Source: Pseudonocardia alaniniphila (GTDB taxonomy: Bacteria > Actinomycetota > Actinomycetes > Mycobacteriales > Pseudonocardiaceae). Taken from it: DNA of 64,000 nucleotides. Position 1 is the stretch's first letter, and each line of letters starts with the position of its first letter. Made by a program: the position numbers and the translations under genes. Below the pieces are notes generated by a model. It did no database searches and had not been told where the DNA came from. It was given only the letters and a program-made list of their open reading frames with translations. Below, piece after piece: positions 44,558-53,284 of the stretch. Where the stretch lies: positions 62,001 through 126,000 of the forward strand of contig NZ_JAKXMK010000024.1 of the NCBI RefSeq assembly GCF_022524485.1, given 5' to 3'.

Positions 44558-44747
44558 GTCCTTGATCCTGCCTCGACGTCGGGATCTCCTCGCCACAGAC
44601 CCGTGGACGACGTCATCGTCCCGATAGCGCGTATTTATTCTTCTTGGCCACGACGGTCCTCGGCGTCGTTATTCAGAATATTGAGAACTGTTTTTCGGTG
44701 GTTCGTCGCGTTATGGTTTCCGCGGCAATCGCCGGCGGGGGGAAGAA

Positions 44748-45920
44748 ATGCGGGTTCTGCTGACGAGTCTTCCGGTCTACTCCCATCTGGTGCCGATGGT
44801 GGTTCCGGTCGCACAGGCTCTCCGGGCTGCGGGTCATGAGGTGGCGGTCGCCACCGGTGCCGCAATGGCCCCGCACCTCGAGCGGGCCGGGCTGCCGCAC
44901 CTGGTGCTGCCGCGGATGCGCACGATGGAGGAGCTGCGTCGCATCTCGTTGCGGCCCGATGGCACGCCGGCGCCCGAGGCCGCCACGCTGGGACCTGGCG
45001 AGGCGGTCGGTCGGATATTCGCCGGCGCCACCGCGGTACGTGCAGCGAGCGACATGCTGGAGATGGCGCCGGCATTCGGGCCGGATCTTGTGGTGCGGGA
45101 GTGCGGGGAGTTCGGAGGTCACCTGCTCGCCGAGACGCTCGGGCTGCCCTGCGCCACCCTGGACATCGGGCCGCTGGGGCCGGTCGCCGACCCGGGCCTG
45201 CTCCCCTCGCTGAACGAGGCGCGGGACGTCGTCGGCCTGCCTCCGCTCGACGACGTGTCCGTCCTGACCCGCGAGCCCTGGTTCAGCTGGATGCCCGAGT
45301 CGTGGTACCCGGACGCGTCGCACGGCGCTCCCCGCTGCTATCGCGCTCCCGCCTCGCAAACGGATGAGGCGCTCGATCCGGCGATCGTGAGCCTTTCGTC
45401 GGACCGCCCGTTCGTGCTGGCCGGCCTGGGTTCCGTGAGCTCCGCGACGCTGGCTCCCGAGGCGTCGCCACTGCCCCGCATCGTCGATGCCCTCGCGACG
45501 TTGCCCTGCACGGCGGTGGTCGCTCTGGGATCGGGCGTGGATCCGTCCGAGTGGTCGGGGTCACGGCCCCCCAACGTGCACCTGACGTCGTTCGTGCAGC
45601 AGTCGCTGCTCCTGCCCGCCTGTGATCTCTTCCTGAGCCATGTCGGCGCCAACAGCGTCCGCGAGGCGCTGGCCTCCGGGGTTCCGATCGTGGCGATGCC
45701 GCTGTTCGCGGAGCAGCCGCTCAACGCGCAGCGGTTGACCGACCTGGGCCTCGGTGTAATCGCCGACAAGAACTCCGATGCGACGACGGTCGCGGCGGCC
45801 TGCCGGAAGGTTCTGGAGGATCCCGCGTTCCGGCGGAGCGCCCGTGGCTTTCAGCGGACGATTCTCGGGCTCCCCGGCATCGGCCGGATGGTGGCGGATC
45901 TGGCCGCCATGGTCGCCTGA
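44748..45920 (+). CDS. GT1-type glycosyltransferase (MGT/UGT-like)
   Basis: 390 aa, ATG 44748 after GGGGGGAAGAA. GT-B fold: N-terminal acceptor domain MRVLLTSLPVYSHLVPMVVP with the usual His, and a donor-binding C-terminal domain with CDLFLSHVGANSVREALASG and VAMPLFAEQPLNAQRLTDLG, the natural-product glycosyltransferase signature (HGG here is HVG). It may glycosylate a hydrophobic acceptor or an antibiotic. No biosynthetic cluster accompanies it. The 190-base leader is AT-rich for this genome, with GTTATTCAGAATATTGAG near 44670. Confidence 0.87.
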   Translation: MRVLLTSLPVYSHLVPMVVPVAQALRAAGHEVAVATGAAMAPHLERAGLPHLVLPRMRTMEELRRISLRPDGTPAPEAATLGPGEAVGRIFAGATAVRAASDMLEMAPAFGPDLVVRECGEFGGHLLAETLGLPCATLDIGPLGPVADPGLLPSLNEARDVVGLPPLDDVSVLTREPWFSWMPESWYPDASHGAPRCYRAPASQTDEALDPAIVSLSSDRPFVLAGLGSVSSATLAPEASPLPRIVDALATLPCTAVVALGSGVDPSEWSGSRPPNVHLTSFVQQSLLLPACDLFLSHVGANSVREALASGVPIVAMPLFAEQPLNAQRLTDLGLGVIADKNSDATTVAAACRKVLEDPAFRRSARGFQRTILGLPGIGRMVADLAAMVA

Positions 45921-45993
45921 GGGCCCTGTGCGCAACCGGAACCGGGTGCCGCCCCGGGCAGTGAGACGGCGGCTCCCCGGGCCTGCCGGTGGT

Positions 45994-46341
45994 TCAGTGG
46001 ATGTGCTTGCGCCAGTCGGCGGGCACACGATCGGCCGGGCCGGGCACGCTCTGGTCGAGCGGACGGTGCTCGGGGTCGGCGAGTTCGGGGCCGTCGAGCA
46101 TCTCTTTGCTGCGGTAGTCCCAGTACCAGGACTCGCCGGGCTCGAAGGTGCGGACGTACGGGTGTCCGGTGGCGCGGAAGTGCGCGGTGGCGTGCTGGGC
46201 AGGCGAGGTGTCGCAGCATCCGACGTGGCCGCACTGGGCGCATCGCCGCAGGTGCACCCACCAGCCCCCGGCCTCGTTGCATTCGGCGCAGCCCGTGCCG
46301 CTCGGTGCGACGGCGGGATCGATTCCGTTCTGTGCTGACAT
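45994..46341 (-). CDS. UBP-type zinc-finger protein
   Basis: 115 aa. AAGGAG is followed by ATGCGCATG; the second ATG (46341) has the better spacing. The zinc ligands read CAEC, CAQC, then CC and two His in SPAQHATAHFRATGHPYVR, the ZnF-UBP pattern (Cys/His-rich ring of ubiquitin-hydrolase type). Bacteria lack ubiquitin, so such stand-alone domains probably bind some other C-terminal peptide or act as scaffolds. The C-terminal region is short and Pro/Asp-rich. Confidence 0.85.
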   Translation of the reverse strand: MSAQNGIDPAVAPSGTGCAECNEAGGWWVHLRRCAQCGHVGCCDTSPAQHATAHFRATGHPYVRTFEPGESWYWDYRSKEMLDGPELADPEHRPLDQSVPGPADRVPADWRKHIH

Positions 46342-46426
46342 GCGCATCTCCTTCTTATGGCTGACATGCTCATCATGGCCGGGTGGAGGGTTCCGGTGAG
46401 GACCCGACCCGGGTACCGTCCCAATT

Positions 46427-46442
46427 GATCAAAGCTTTGATC
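46427..46442. promoter_or_regulatory. Operator of the homogentisate operon
   Basis: GATCAAAGCTTTGATC, a 16-base perfect palindrome ending 15 bases before the ATG at 46458 and touching the AGGGAGG ribosome site. Its regulator is not obvious; the TetR gene at the other end of the operon is one candidate, and an unlinked MarR-type protein is another. Confidence 0.65.
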
Positions 46443-46457
46443 GAAAGGGAGGCGTCA

Positions 46458-47420
46458 ATGGCGACGAAACCATTCGCATCGTCCGCGGACCTGTCGGCGA
46501 AGGAGCAGACCCTCGAGGTGCTCGCCGACGGCGTCTACGCGCTGACCGCCCAGGGCGACCCCAATATCGGCGCCATCGAGGGGGAGGACTTCCTCGTCTG
46601 CTTCGAGGCGCTCGCCACCCCGGTCGCGGCGCGGAAATGGCTGGCCCGGCTACGCGAGCACACCGACAAGCCGGTGCGCTACCTCGTGTTGAGCCACTAC
46701 CACGCCGTGCGCGTGCTCGGCGCGTCCGCGTTCGACGCCGAGATCATCGTGGCTCACGAGAAGACCAGGGCGCTGGTGGCGGAGCGGGGCAAGGAGGACT
46801 GGGAGAGCGAGTTCGCGCGGATGCCACGCCTCGCCGACGGCGCCGACTCCGTGCCCGGCCTGACCTGGCCCACCCTCACGTTCTCCGACCGGATGACGAT
46901 CGACCTCGGCGGCGAGCGGGGCGACCTGGTGCTGCAGTACTGCGGTCGCGGGCACACCGAGGGCGACATCGTGGCCTGGCTGCCGCGGCACCGGATCCTG
47001 TTCGCCGGCGACCTCGTGGAGGCCGAGGCGGCCCTCTACACCGGCGACGCGTTCCACCGCGAGTGGTCGACCACCACGCTCGACCGGGTCGCGGCCCTCG
47101 GGGCGGAGATGCTGGTCGGCGGGCGCGGAGGCGTGAGCCGCGGGACGTCCGCCGTCGGATCGGCCATCGACCAGACGCGGTACTTCCTGCAGGTGCTGAT
47201 CCGCGAGGTCACCGGCGTGCAGCGGCGCGGCGGCACTCTCAAGGACGCGTTCGAACGCAGCCACAACGCGCTCGTCGACCAGTACGGGCACTGGCCGATC
47301 TTCGAGCACTGCCTCCCGTTCGACGTCTCCCGTCTGTGGGACGAGCTGTCCGGCGTGGAGCGCCCGATCATCTGGACGGCCGAGCGGGACCGAGAGGTCT
47401 GGGACCAGCTCCAGTCATGA
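46458..47420 (+). CDS. Metallo-beta-lactamase-fold protein with degenerate metal motif
   Basis: 320 aa, ATG 46458. MBL fold seen in LADGVYALTAQGDPNIGAIE, QYCGRGHTEGDIVAWLP (third His) and ILFAGDLVEAE (Asp). The first metal motif, normally HxHxDH, reads SHYHAVRVLG: both first His remain but the Asp and third His are replaced. One metal site may be lost. It opens the homogentisate operon and overlaps the next start by ATGA, so it should have a pathway-related role, perhaps thioester or lactone hydrolysis (inference). Confidence 0.85.
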   Translation: MATKPFASSADLSAKEQTLEVLADGVYALTAQGDPNIGAIEGEDFLVCFEALATPVAARKWLARLREHTDKPVRYLVLSHYHAVRVLGASAFDAEIIVAHEKTRALVAERGKEDWESEFARMPRLADGADSVPGLTWPTLTFSDRMTIDLGGERGDLVLQYCGRGHTEGDIVAWLPRHRILFAGDLVEAEAALYTGDAFHREWSTTTLDRVAALGAEMLVGGRGGVSRGTSAVGSAIDQTRYFLQVLIREVTGVQRRGGTLKDAFERSHNALVDQYGHWPIFEHCLPFDVSRLWDELSGVERPIIWTAERDREVWDQLQS

Positions 47421-49036
47421 ACGGGCCGGCGGGCGGTGACGTGGTGGTCGTCGGGAACGGGCCGGTCGGCCAGACCGCCGCGTTGCTGCTCGCCCGCTGG
47501 GGCGTGCGAACGGTGGTGCTGGACCAGCGGCCCGGCCGCGACCACGTCGGCTCGAAGTCGATCTGCCAGCAGCGCGACGTCCTCGACATCTGGGACGCCG
47601 TCGGCGCCGGGGCGCGGATTGCGGCCGAGGGCGTCACGTGGACCACCGCGCGGACGTTCCACCGCGGCGCGGAGCTGTTCAGCCACACCTTCGTCGACGC
47701 GGGCCGCTCGCCGTTCCCGCCGTTCGTGAACATCTCGCAGTCGCGCACCGAGGAGATCCTCGACGAGTGCATCGCCGCACAGCCGCTGATCGAGGTGCGG
47801 TGGGGGCAGCGGGTGGTCGCGCTCCGGCAGGATGCCGACGGGGTCGAGCTGACCTGCGACGACGGCACGAGCATGGACGCGTCGTTCGTCGTGCTGGCGG
47901 CGGGGGCGCGCTGCGACGAGTTGCGTGCTCTGCTCGGCGTCACGTTCGACGGGCATTCCTTCGATGACCGCTTCCTCATCTGCGACATCCGCACCGACCT
48001 GCCCGAGCGGGCGAGCGAGCGGCACTTCCACTTCGACCCGGAGTGGAATCCCGGCCGTCAGGTGCTCGTGCATCCCTGCCCGGACTCGACGTTCCGCATC
48101 GACTGGCAGGTGTCCGCGGAGTTCGACCTCGACGCCGAGGTGAGCTCGGGCGCCATGGACCGGCGGATCCGCGCGGTGATCGGGGACCGTCCCTACGAGG
48201 TGGTGTGGCAGTCGGTGTACCGCTTCCACTCCCGCTGTGCCGATCGGATGCGCGTCGGGCGAGTGCTGCTCGCCGGCGACGCCGCGCACCTGGTGTCCCC
48301 GTTCGGGGCCCGGGGGCTCAACTCCGGGGTGCCCGACGCCGAGAACGCGGCCTGGAAGATCGCGTTCGTCCTGCGGGGCTGGGCGCCGGAGCAGCTGCTG
48401 GAGAGCTACCACCACGAGCGCCACGCCGCCGCACGGGAGAACCTCGCCGTCACCACCGCGACAATGGACTTCCTCGTGCCGCGCACGCCCGAACAGGCCG
48501 AGCACCGCCGCGACGTGCTCTCCCGCTCCCCCTCGGATCCGGCCGCTCGCGCGCTCGTCGACTCCGGACGGCTCGCGGAGGCGTTCTGGTACGCCGACTC
48601 ACCGCTGACGACACCCAGTTCCGCCCGTCCGTTCGCCGGGCGTCCGGCGCGCGGGACCGCACCGGCTCCCGGACCCGGGATCCTGGTCCCCGACGGCGTC
48701 TGGGACGGCGCGCACCGCTTCCGGACGCTCGCCCGCGACGGGTTCCTGCTGCTCACGATGCCCGGCGCCGACGTGGCGGCGGTGCGTGAGGCCACGCAGA
48801 GTGTGTCGGCGCCGGTGCGTGTGCTGGAGCTCGCGGCCGGGGACCCGACGGGTGTACTGACCGGGGCACTGGACGCGCGGCCAGGAGAGGTCTGGGTGGT
48901 GCGGCCCGACGCGCACGTCGCCGCTGTGCTGGAACGACCGTCGTCGGCCACCATCGTGGATGCACTGCACCGCGCGCTGGCGATTGTCATGGACCGGGAG
49001 GAGAACGAACATGGCGTACTACCGACGGTCCGGTGA
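47417..49036 (+). CDS. FAD-dependent aromatic hydroxylase (MhpA-like)
   Basis: 539 aa, ATG 47417. Group A flavin monooxygenase: VVVGNGPVGQTAALLLARWG (GxGxxG variant), LLAGDAAHLVSPFGARGLNS (GD motif) and DAENAAWKIAFVLRGW, with a thioredoxin-like C-terminal domain from about 400. It resembles 3-(3-hydroxyphenyl)propionate hydroxylases. Placed between an MBL-fold gene and hmgA, it could hydroxylate 3-hydroxyphenylacetate to homogentisate (inference). Its end overlaps the hmgA start by 26 bp. Confidence 0.87.
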   Translation: MNGPAGGDVVVVGNGPVGQTAALLLARWGVRTVVLDQRPGRDHVGSKSICQQRDVLDIWDAVGAGARIAAEGVTWTTARTFHRGAELFSHTFVDAGRSPFPPFVNISQSRTEEILDECIAAQPLIEVRWGQRVVALRQDADGVELTCDDGTSMDASFVVLAAGARCDELRALLGVTFDGHSFDDRFLICDIRTDLPERASERHFHFDPEWNPGRQVLVHPCPDSTFRIDWQVSAEFDLDAEVSSGAMDRRIRAVIGDRPYEVVWQSVYRFHSRCADRMRVGRVLLAGDAAHLVSPFGARGLNSGVPDAENAAWKIAFVLRGWAPEQLLESYHHERHAAARENLAVTTATMDFLVPRTPEQAEHRRDVLSRSPSDPAARALVDSGRLAEAFWYADSPLTTPSSARPFAGRPARGTAPAPGPGILVPDGVWDGAHRFRTLARDGFLLLTMPGADVAAVREATQSVSAPVRVLELAAGDPTGVLTGALDARPGEVWVVRPDAHVAAVLERPSSATIVDALHRALAIVMDREENEHGVLPTVR

Positions 49037-50210
49037 GGTGCCGCCCAAGCGGCACACGCAGTTCCGGACGCCCGACGGCGGGCTCTACTACGAGGAGCTG
49101 ATGGGGGAGGAGGGCTTCTCGTCGGACTCCTCGCTGCTCTACCACCGCAGCATTCCCTCGGCGATCGTCGACGCGAGCCCGTGGGAGCTCGCGGGCGTCG
49201 ACACCACGCCGAACCACCCGCTGATTCCACGGCACCTGAAGCTGCACGACCTGTTCCCGGGCGAGGACTGGAAGGCCGTGGACGCCGTGATCGGGCGGCG
49301 TCTCGTGCTCGGCAACGCCGACGTGCGGATCTCCTACGTCGTCGCGGGGGAGTCGTCGCCGCTGTACCGCAACGCGCTCGGCGACGAGTGCGTGTACGTC
49401 GAGTCAGGGTCGGCCACCGTCGAGACGGTGTTCGGGGTCCTGGACGTGCGGCAGGGCGACTACGTGATCCTTCCGCGGTCCACCACGCACCGCTGGGTGC
49501 CCGTCGGTTCCGGGCCGCTGCGGCTCTACGTCATCGAGGCGAACTCGCACATCGCCCCGCCCAAGCGTTACCTGACGCGCTTCGGTCAGCTGCTGGAGAC
49601 CGCGCCGTACTGCGAGCGCGACCTGCACGGCCCGGGCGAGCCGCTGATCGTCGAGGGCACGGACGTCGAGGTGCTGGTGAAGCACCGGGGCAGCCGGGGG
49701 GTCACGGGCACGCGGTACGTCTACCCGACCCACCCCTTCGACGTGGTCGGCTGGGACGGCTGCCTGTACCCGTACACGTTCAACGTCTCCGACTTCGAGC
49801 CGATCACGGGCCGGGTGCACCAGCCGCCGCCCGTGCACCAGGTGTTCGAGGGCGACGGGTTCGTGATCTGCAACTTCGTGCCGCGAAAGGTGGACTACCA
49901 CCCGTTGTCGATACCCGTGCCGTACTACCACTCCAATGTGGACTCCGACGAGGTCATGTTCTACTGCGGCGGGAGCTACGAGGCCCGCAAGGGTTCGGGC
50001 ATCGGGCAGGGCTCGATCTCGCTGCACCCCGGCGGCCACAGCCACGGCCCGCAGCCCGGGGCGTACGAGCGCAGCATCGGCGTGCAGGAGGTCGACGAGC
50101 TCGCCGTCATGGTCGACACGTTCCGGCCGTTCGAGCTCGGTGAAGGCGGATGGGCCTCCGAGGACCCGGGTTATCCCTGGACGTGGTCGGGACGGGGACC
50201 CGGCGCGTGA
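49011..50210 (+). CDS. hmgA: Homogentisate 1,2-dioxygenase
   Basis: 399 aa, ATG 49011 after GGGAGGAG. Cupin-fold dioxygenase opening homogentisate to maleylacetoacetate. Family features: MAYYRRSGEVPPKRHTQFR start, YPYTFNVSDFEPITGRVHQP, VHQVFEGDGFVICNFVPRKV, PYYHSNVDSDEVMFYCGGSY (Fe-site Glu) and GSISLHPGGHSHGPQPGAYE (His ligands). Shorter than the eukaryotic enzyme, normal for the actinobacterial branch. GTGA overlap with fahA. Confidence 0.93.
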   Translation: MAYYRRSGEVPPKRHTQFRTPDGGLYYEELMGEEGFSSDSSLLYHRSIPSAIVDASPWELAGVDTTPNHPLIPRHLKLHDLFPGEDWKAVDAVIGRRLVLGNADVRISYVVAGESSPLYRNALGDECVYVESGSATVETVFGVLDVRQGDYVILPRSTTHRWVPVGSGPLRLYVIEANSHIAPPKRYLTRFGQLLETAPYCERDLHGPGEPLIVEGTDVEVLVKHRGSRGVTGTRYVYPTHPFDVVGWDGCLYPYTFNVSDFEPITGRVHQPPPVHQVFEGDGFVICNFVPRKVDYHPLSIPVPYYHSNVDSDEVMFYCGGSYEARKGSGIGQGSISLHPGGHSHGPQPGAYERSIGVQEVDELAVMVDTFRPFELGEGGWASEDPGYPWTWSGRGPGA

Positions 50211-51400
50211 TCGAACTTCCCGGGAGCACGCTGTTCGGCGCGGCGAACCTCCCCTACGGCGTGTTCTCCGTGCCCAGAGACCCCCGCAGGCGCGTCGGCG
50301 TCGCGATCGGCGACCACGTGCTCGACGTCGTCCCCTTGGCGGAGTCGGGCGGGGCCACCGAGCTGGTGTCGTTGCTGGCCGCCCCCACGCTCAACCCGCT
50401 GCTGGCCGCTGGGCGTCGCACGTGGACGGAGCTGCGCGAGCGTCTCGTGGAGTGGGTCCACGGGCCCGCGGACGCGCTGCGGCCCCATCTGCTGGCGGCC
50501 GACGACGTGCAGCTGCACCTGCCCGTCGAGGTCGGGGACTACGTCGACTTCTACTCCAGCGAGCACCACGCCAGGAACGTCGGACGGATCTTCCGGCCCG
50601 GTTCCGAACCGCTCTCGCCGAACTGGAAGCACCTCCCCATCGGCTACCACGGGCGCACCGGGACGATCGTGGTGTCCGGCACCGACATCGTCAGGCCCAA
50701 GGGGCAGCGCCGGGGCGACGACGGACCGGAGTTCGGGCCCTCGACGCGGCTGGACATCGAGGCCGAGGTCGGGTTCGTCGTGGGCACGGGCACGCGGGTC
50801 GGCGAGTCGGTCGGGGTGGGCGACTTCGCCGAGCACGTGTTCGGGATGTTCCTGCTCAACGACTGGTCAGCGCGCGACATCCAGTCATGGGAGTCCACGC
50901 CGCTCGGGCCGTTCCTCGGCAAGTCGTTCGCCACGTCCGTCTCGCCGTGGGTGGTGCCGCTGGACGCACTGGAGGCCGCCCGCGTCGCGCCGCCGCCGCG
51001 TGACCCACCGTTGCTGCCCTACCTGCGCGACGTCGACGAGCGGGGGCTGGACCTGGAGCTGGAGGTGGCGCTCAACGACCACGTGGTCTCCCGCCCGCCG
51101 TTCGCCACCATGTACTGGACTGCCGCGCAACAGCTCGCGCACCTGACCGTCAACGGGGCTTCGCTGCGTCCCGGGGACGTCTTCGCGAGCGGCACCGTGT
51201 CCGGGCCGGAGAAGGAACAGCGGGGCTCGCTGCTGGAGCTGAGCTGGGGAGGGGCCGAGCCGATCACGCTGGCCGACGAGAGCACCCGCACGTTCCTCGA
51301 GGACGGGGACGAGGTCGCGATCACCGGCACCGCCCCCGGCACGGCAGGCACCCGCATCGGCCTGGGCGAGGTCCGCGGCCGCATCCTCCCCTCCCGCTGA
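50207..51400 (+). CDS. fahA: Fumarylacetoacetase
   Basis: 397 aa, GTG 50207 overlapping the hmgA stop. Hydrolyses fumarylacetoacetate to fumarate and acetoacetate. Motifs: VDFYSSEHHARNVGRIFRP, HLPIGYHGRTGTIVVSG, EAEVGFVVGTGTRV (metal Glu), FLLNDWSARDIQSWE and PLGPFLGKSF. With hmgA it covers the last steps of homogentisate catabolism; the intermediate isomerase is not in the window. It ends 12 bp from the convergent tetR. Confidence 0.94.
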   Translation: MIELPGSTLFGAANLPYGVFSVPRDPRRRVGVAIGDHVLDVVPLAESGGATELVSLLAAPTLNPLLAAGRRTWTELRERLVEWVHGPADALRPHLLAADDVQLHLPVEVGDYVDFYSSEHHARNVGRIFRPGSEPLSPNWKHLPIGYHGRTGTIVVSGTDIVRPKGQRRGDDGPEFGPSTRLDIEAEVGFVVGTGTRVGESVGVGDFAEHVFGMFLLNDWSARDIQSWESTPLGPFLGKSFATSVSPWVVPLDALEAARVAPPPRDPPLLPYLRDVDERGLDLELEVALNDHVVSRPPFATMYWTAAQQLAHLTVNGASLRPGDVFASGTVSGPEKEQRGSLLELSWGGAEPITLADESTRTFLEDGDEVAITGTAPGTAGTRIGLGEVRGRILPSR

Positions 51401-51412
51401 CGCGGCGAGCCG

Positions 51413-52045
51413 TCAGGTCAGGAGGGTTCGGGCCGTCTGTTTCCAGAGGGGGAGATGGGGGTCGGTGCTCGGGTCGCGGTGATCCAGTGCGTAGGCGAGC
51501 CCGACCCCGCGCATGCTCGTGAACAACAGGTCGCGAACCTCCGGATAGCGTGGGTGGGCGACGAGCTCGGGTCCGTAGAACCGGTCGAGCCCGCCCTTGA
51601 TCGCCGCGCCGATCTCCCGCTCGTGGACGAGGAGCGCGGCGCGCAGCTCCTTGTTGGTGCGCGCCGCCGTCCACAACTCCACGGCCGCCCAGAAATGCGG
51701 TTCGGAGAAGGCCTCCCACATCAGTTCGATAGCGCGGTCCAGCCGTTCGGCGCCGGTCAGTCCGCCCGCGAGGCTCTTGATCCGTTCACCGTTGCGCCGC
51801 AGCCGCTGGGTGGACAGGTGCTGGGACGCGGCGACGAGCAACTGCTCGCGTGACGGGAAGTGGTGCAGCAGCCGGCCGCGGGACACGCCGGCCCGGGCCT
51901 GGATCTGCAGGGTTGTCGCACCGGCATACCCGGATTCGACGAGGCAGGCGACCGCCGCGTCGAGGATCTGGGCGCGGCTGGCCGCCGTGCGCTCGTCGCG
52001 ACGCCCGCGCGGCGCGGGTGACGAAGCATCGGCGGAGGCGTTCAT
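51413..52045 (-). CDS. TetR family regulator
   Basis: 210 aa, ATG 52045. HTH about 20-70: ASRAQILDAAVACLVESGYA, QIQARAGVSRGRLLHHFPSR. C-terminal ligand domain with MWEAFSEPHFWAAVELWTAA. Convergent with fahA and downstream of lacI, so it could control the homogentisate operon or itself. A short CGCGAG-N7-CTCGCG palindrome (52050-52068) precedes its start. Confidence 0.86.
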   Translation of the reverse strand: MNASADASSPAPRGRRDERTAASRAQILDAAVACLVESGYAGATTLQIQARAGVSRGRLLHHFPSREQLLVAASQHLSTQRLRRNGERIKSLAGGLTGAERLDRAIELMWEAFSEPHFWAAVELWTAARTNKELRAALLVHEREIGAAIKGGLDRFYGPELVAHPRYPEVRDLLFTSMRGVGLAYALDHRDPSTDPHLPLWKQTARTLLT

Positions 52046-52049
52046 GGTC

Positions 52050-52068
52050 CGCGAGGATATGTCTCGCG
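52050..52068. promoter_or_regulatory. Possible TetR autoregulatory palindrome
   Basis: CGCGAG-GATATGT-CTCGCG, five bases upstream of the tetR ATG. Six-base arms only, so modest support. Confidence 0.35.
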
Positions 52069-52128
52069 CCGGATGACGTGTGCGCGAGCACCGTATTCGG
52101 TATACGTCGGACGGTTTGGCGCGCGGCG

Positions 52129-53190
52129 TCAGCGGGTGTCAGGCCGGGGTGGGCCGCTCGTCGTGCCGATTCGCAGCGACACCGGCAGCGTGACGTCCGG
52201 CGGCCGCCGCCCCTCGACGAGCTCCATCGCGGCCTCAGCAGCGGCGCGGCCCTTCTCGTCGGTCGGCTGCACCACCGTGGTGAGGCGGGTGACACCCAGC
52301 CAGGGCAGGTCGGCACCGTCGAACCCCACGACGCTGACGTCCTCCGGCACCCGCAGTCCCAGCTCCTTCGCGGCCTGCAGCACGCCTGCGGCGAGCACGT
52401 CGCTCTGCGCGATCACGGCGGTGGGGCGCCGGTGCGCCGGAACGTCCAGCAGCACGCGCCCCGCCGCTGCACCCTCGTCGACGGCGTTGCTGGCCGTCTC
52501 GAACGCGGGCACCGGTCCGAAGACGTCCTCCACGCCCTCCAGCCGGTGCCGCACGTCGCGGTAGTGGGCCCGGGCCCGGCGGGCGGCGTCGACGGGGCCA
52601 CACCGGCCGTCGAGGCGCAGGGGCATCGCGAGGATCTCGACCCGGCGGTGGCCGAGCTCGTGCAGGTGCCGGGCGAGGTCACGGGTGCCGCGCCGGTCGT
52701 CGATGTCGATGAGCACGACGCCCTCCAGCTCCGGGCCCTCGACGACGACGAGGGGTACGCCGCGGGCCCGCAGCCGGTCGAGCGCGGGGTCGTCCTCGAG
52801 CCCGCAGGTGGCGAAGATCGCGGCGTCGAGCGGGATGCGCCCGATCTGCTCGGTGGAGGGGCGCCCTGAGTCGCCGGCGAGCAGCAGCAGCCCGACTCCG
52901 TGCGAGCCGAGCACGCCGGTGATCCCGTCCAGCAGTTGGACGGCCACGGGGTCGCGGAAGGCGTACAGCAGTCGCTCGCCGACGAACGCGCCGATGACCC
53001 CGCTGCGACCGCGGCGCAGCGAGGCGGCCAGCGGGTCGGGCCCGGCGTAGCCGAGTTCGGCCGCGGCGGTCAGCACCCGCTCGCGGGTGCCGGGCGTGAC
53101 CCGTGGGCTGCCGGAGAACGCCAGCGACGCGGTGGAGGGCGAGACGCCCGCGCGCGCCGCGACGGATGCGAGCGTCGGGCGGGTGGACAC
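52129..53190 (-). CDS. LacI family regulator
   Basis: 353 aa, GTG 53190 (VSTRPTLASVAARAGVSPST). Helix-turn-helix with the hinge SGSPRVTPGTRERVLTAAAE, then a periplasmic-binding-protein-like core: GVIGAFVGERLLYAF, GVPLVVVEGPELEGVVLIDI, DVSVVGFDGADLPWLGVTRL. Inducer unknown. It faces the MFS gene across a 94-base region holding a perfect 14-base palindrome, its probable operator. Confidence 0.88.
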   Translation of the reverse strand: MSTRPTLASVAARAGVSPSTASLAFSGSPRVTPGTRERVLTAAAELGYAGPDPLAASLRRGRSGVIGAFVGERLLYAFRDPVAVQLLDGITGVLGSHGVGLLLLAGDSGRPSTEQIGRIPLDAAIFATCGLEDDPALDRLRARGVPLVVVEGPELEGVVLIDIDDRRGTRDLARHLHELGHRRVEILAMPLRLDGRCGPVDAARRARAHYRDVRHRLEGVEDVFGPVPAFETASNAVDEGAAAGRVLLDVPAHRRPTAVIAQSDVLAAGVLQAAKELGLRVPEDVSVVGFDGADLPWLGVTRLTTVVQPTDEKGRAAAEAAMELVEGRRPPDVTLPVSLRIGTTSGPPRPDTR

Positions 53191-53260
53191 CCCCGAACGG
53201 TAACGGGGCCACTCGATTACAGGTTGAACCCGGCCGGGTGACCGCGTACGGTGTCGTCGA

Positions 53261-53274
53261 TCGAATCGATTCGA
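53261..53274. promoter_or_regulatory. LacI operator upstream of the MFS gene
   Basis: TCGAATCGATTCGA, a perfect 14-base palindrome with a central CG-type step, 10 bases before the MFS ATG and 70 bases from the lacI start. Position favours repression of the MFS gene. Confidence 0.65.
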
Positions 53275-53284
53275 CAAGGAGCGC

